Below, piece by piece: positions 62,226 through 64,000 of a stretch of DNA of 64,000 nucleotides (within the stretch, counting starts at the first letter, position 1; every line of letters starts with the position of its first letter). The translations under genes were made by a program, and so were the position numbers. Origin of the DNA: an uncultured bacterium (lineage in GTDB: Bacteria; Bacillota; Clostridia; Lachnospirales; Lachnospiraceae). The notes beneath the pieces are model-generated. The model was not told the DNA's origin. It saw only the letters and a list, made by a program, of their open reading frames with translations, and did not search any database. The stretch is taken from positions 1-64,000 of the forward strand of contig CAJMQE010000006.1 in the NCBI GenBank assembly GCA_905215405.1. Reading direction: 5' to 3'.

Positions 62226-62750
62226 CTATCTGTCCGATGTACTGACTGCTTCGACTGCAACACTACCACCTCTGACAACTTCGATCCTATTAATAAATGT
62301 ATCATTTAACAGTTGGATCATATCATCATTTCTGGTCTCGGTGCTGACACATTCCAACAGAACTGTCTTTTTATTATAATCCACAATTTTAAGACCAAAT
62401 ACCTGCGCAATTCGAAATATTTCCTCTTTGTCTTTTTCAGAACAGCTATTGATCTTCACAAACAGGATTTCTTTCATATGTATTGGGATATTCGTAAAAT
62501 CAACTACTTTTATGACCTCAATACTCCGATTCAGTTGTTTTTTGATCTGTTCAAATGTGATATCGTCACTTGTTACACTGATTGTCATACGAGAAACGGT
62601 CGGATCCTCTGTTACTCCCACTGTCAGACTGTCCAGATTATAAGATTTTCCGGAAAACAGGCCTGAGATCTTTGCCAGCACACCAATATCATTTTCTACA
62701 TAAAGAGAGATCCATCTCTTTGTCATCTTGCTTTCATTTCTATCTTGCAT
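62226..62750 (-). CDS. ilvN: Acetolactate synthase small (regulatory) subunit
   Basis: A 174-residue subunit that confers valine feedback control on acetolactate synthase. The N-terminal ACT domain (about 10-85) reads KRWISLYVENDIGVLAKISG and FSGKSYNLDSLTVG, and a second ACT-like C-terminal domain follows. The ATG at 62750 is chosen because GGAGGT stands eight bases upstream; it overlaps the ilvB end by 11 bases, so the subunits are translated in tandem. Confidence 0.95.
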   Translation of the reverse strand: MQDRNESKMTKRWISLYVENDIGVLAKISGLFSGKSYNLDSLTVGVTEDPTVSRMTISVTSDDITFEQIKKQLNRSIEVIKVVDFTNIPIHMKEILFVKINSCSEKDKEEIFRIAQVFGLKIVDYNKKTVLLECVSTETRNDDMIQLLNDTFINRIEVVRGGSVAVEAVSTSDR

Positions 62751-64000
62751 TAGTCTCTACCTCCATAATCATCTCGTTCAATGGCTTTCCACCTGGAACC
62801 ATTGGTAATACATCCGCTTCTCTTTCGATCATAAATTCAATGATCGTTGGACCGTCCTTATGTGAATCCGCGTATGCAAATGCTTTTTCCAGATCCTCTT
62901 CTGTTTCTACTCTGATTCCATAGGCATCATAGCTTTCCGCAAGCTTTATAAAATCCGGTGTATATTTCGGACAGCACTTATCCCGATTCTGGCAATCTCT
63001 CTGACATCTTTTCCGATATCTCATGCATGTGCTCGAATACCGTTTGTGAAAGAACATTTCCTGCCACTGTCGAACATTTCCAAGATAGCCATTGTTAAAT
63101 ACACAAAGAATCAGTGGCAGTTCCAGTGCGACTGCAGTGGCCATTTCCTGAATATTCATCTGCATTCCACCATCTCCAGAGATACAGATGACTCTTTTGT
63201 CCGGGTTGCCAAGCTGTGCTCCAATGGCTGCCGGGAACCCGTATCCCATAGTCCCCAGACCGCCAGATGTCAGTAATTGCTTGTTTTCATCCAGATCCAG
63301 GTACTGTGTGGTCCACAACTGATTCTGCCCCACATCCGTCGCAACAATAGCAGAAGGATACCGTTCATTGATCGTACGGATTATTTTCTCCGGTGTCATA
63401 CCGTTATAAGAGGACATATTGATTGGATATTCTTTTTTCCATGTCTGAACGGTCTCCTGCCATTTTAAAGTACCCGCTGGACCTGCAAGCGGAAGCAGCT
63501 TCTCTATCGCCATTTTAGCATCGGCAACAATTGGTATATCTACAGCAATATTTTTTGAAATAGAGGCGGAGTCAATATCAATATGTATGATTGTTGCATT
63601 TTTTGCGAACTCACTGATCTTACCCGTAATCCTATCATTAAAACGTGTACCGATGGAAAAAAGGACGTCGCATTCACTTACTGCGTGATTCGCTGCATAG
63701 CTTCCGTGAATTCCGATATTTCCAAGATAGAGAGGATGTTTGGAACTGATTGCACCTTTTCCCATGATCGTTGTTATAACTGGAATTCCTGTCTGTTCAG
63801 CCAGCCTGGTCATTTCTTTTTGTGCGTGTGCAATATTAACACCTCCACCGATCAAGAACAATGGCTTCTTAGCTTTTTTGAGTACGGATACCGCCTTTTT
63901 TATCTGTCCCATATGAACACTTTCATTTGGCTTGTAACTACGAATGCTGACTGTTTTTGGATACTCATCACTACCTGCTGCCTGCTGAATATCCTTTGGG
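62740..64000 (-). CDS. ilvB: Acetolactate synthase large subunit (partial, N-terminus outside the window)
   Basis: The frame runs to the window edge with no start; about 419 residues are visible, from the PKDIQQ segment onward, so roughly the first quarter is missing. The enzyme condenses pyruvate for branched-chain amino acid synthesis, using ThDP. The middle domain (PLFLIGGGVNIAHA) and the ThDP-binding domain (TSGGLGTMGYGFPAAIG, GDGGMQMNIQE and NNGYLGNVRQWQEMF) are clear. After FFHKRYSST comes an insert with five cysteines, C-x6-C-x3-C-x5-CC, before YTPDFIKLAESYDA; most IlvB proteins have no such cluster. Confidence 0.95.
   Translation of the reverse strand, partial: PKDIQQAAGSDEYPKTVSIRSYKPNESVHMGQIKKAVSVLKKAKKPLFLIGGGVNIAHAQKEMTRLAEQTGIPVITTIMGKGAISSKHPLYLGNIGIHGSYAANHAVSECDVLFSIGTRFNDRITGKISEFAKNATIIHIDIDSASISKNIAVDIPIVADAKMAIEKLLPLAGPAGTLKWQETVQTWKKEYPINMSSYNGMTPEKIIRTINERYPSAIVATDVGQNQLWTTQYLDLDENKQLLTSGGLGTMGYGFPAAIGAQLGNPDKRVICISGDGGMQMNIQEMATAVALELPLILCVFNNGYLGNVRQWQEMFFHKRYSSTCMRYRKRCQRDCQNRDKCCPKYTPDFIKLAESYDAYGIRVETEEDLEKAFAYADSHKDGPTIIEFMIEREADVLPMVPGGKPLNEMIMEVETNAR

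Overview
The window looks like chromosomal DNA of a low-GC, spore-forming Clostridia bacterium, most likely family Lachnospiraceae. This is an inference from gene content and order, not from a database search. Supporting signs are strong GGAGG-type ribosome binding sites, SpoIIM, a tyrosyl T-box leader, Bacillus-type SOS and PHO boxes, a GPH-type sugar symporter, a class Ic aminotransferase and a small DUF6472-like protein next to rpoZ. No tRNA, rRNA, insertion sequence, prophage or CRISPR array is visible. Coding density is high and no gene looks clearly broken. ilvB is cut by the right edge of the window.

Layout. 1-3.4 kb: a PhzF-family protein (+) facing ATP-dependent PEP carboxykinase (-). 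3.5-8.4 kb: a MarR regulator followed by a heterodimeric ABC exporter with one degenerate ATPase site; paired operators lie at the promoter. 8.5-12.3 kb: a nucleoside-catabolism operon (deoB, pdp) with a membrane-anchored SGNH protein as third gene. 12.5-13.6 kb: DAHP synthase. 13.7-19.2 kb: proC, a Nudix hydrolase, a large unknown membrane protein, spoIIM and a XerD-like recombinase; nudF/spoIIM/xerD/deoB recalls the Bacillus subtilis order but lacks fur. 19.4-28.4 kb: an aminotransferase, then rny, recX, recA, cinA, pgsA and rimO, a classical Firmicutes order. 28.6-34.2 kb (+): an ABC-F ATPase with a possible leader peptide, then a double-receiver regulator and a hybrid histidine kinase. 34.2-46.9 kb: galactoside use, comprising a TetR-headed operon (GH2, GT-B-like protein, GPH symporter, GH36 alpha-galactosidase) and a separate GalR-like/galK/galT Leloir cluster. 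47-51 kb: a cation:dicarboxylate-type symporter and the yicC / remA-gmk-rpoZ-DUF6472 block. 51.4-54.7 kb (+): rqcH and an O-antigen-ligase-like protein. 55.2-58.4 kb: pstSCA with a PHO-box array but no pstB or phoU. 58.4-64 kb: uppP, a DMT exporter, T-box-controlled tyrS, and ilvBN.

How the genes work together. Galactosides probably enter through the GPH symporter and are cut inside the cell by GH2 and GH36; free galactose is then phosphorylated by GalK and passed through GalT (galE is not in this window). Nucleosides are converted by Pdp and DeoB to pentose 5-phosphates. RimO/PgsA/CinA/RecA/RecX/Rny form the housekeeping core, with recA under two LexA-type boxes.

The points most worth a second look are: the GT-B-like protein inside the galactoside operon; the SGNH protein whose catalytic histidine position is leucine; the pst cluster without its ATPase; a cysteine cluster inserted in IlvB; the short upstream ORF overlapping the ABC-F start; and three unrelated AT- or T-rich tandem repeats lying within 11 kb of each other.
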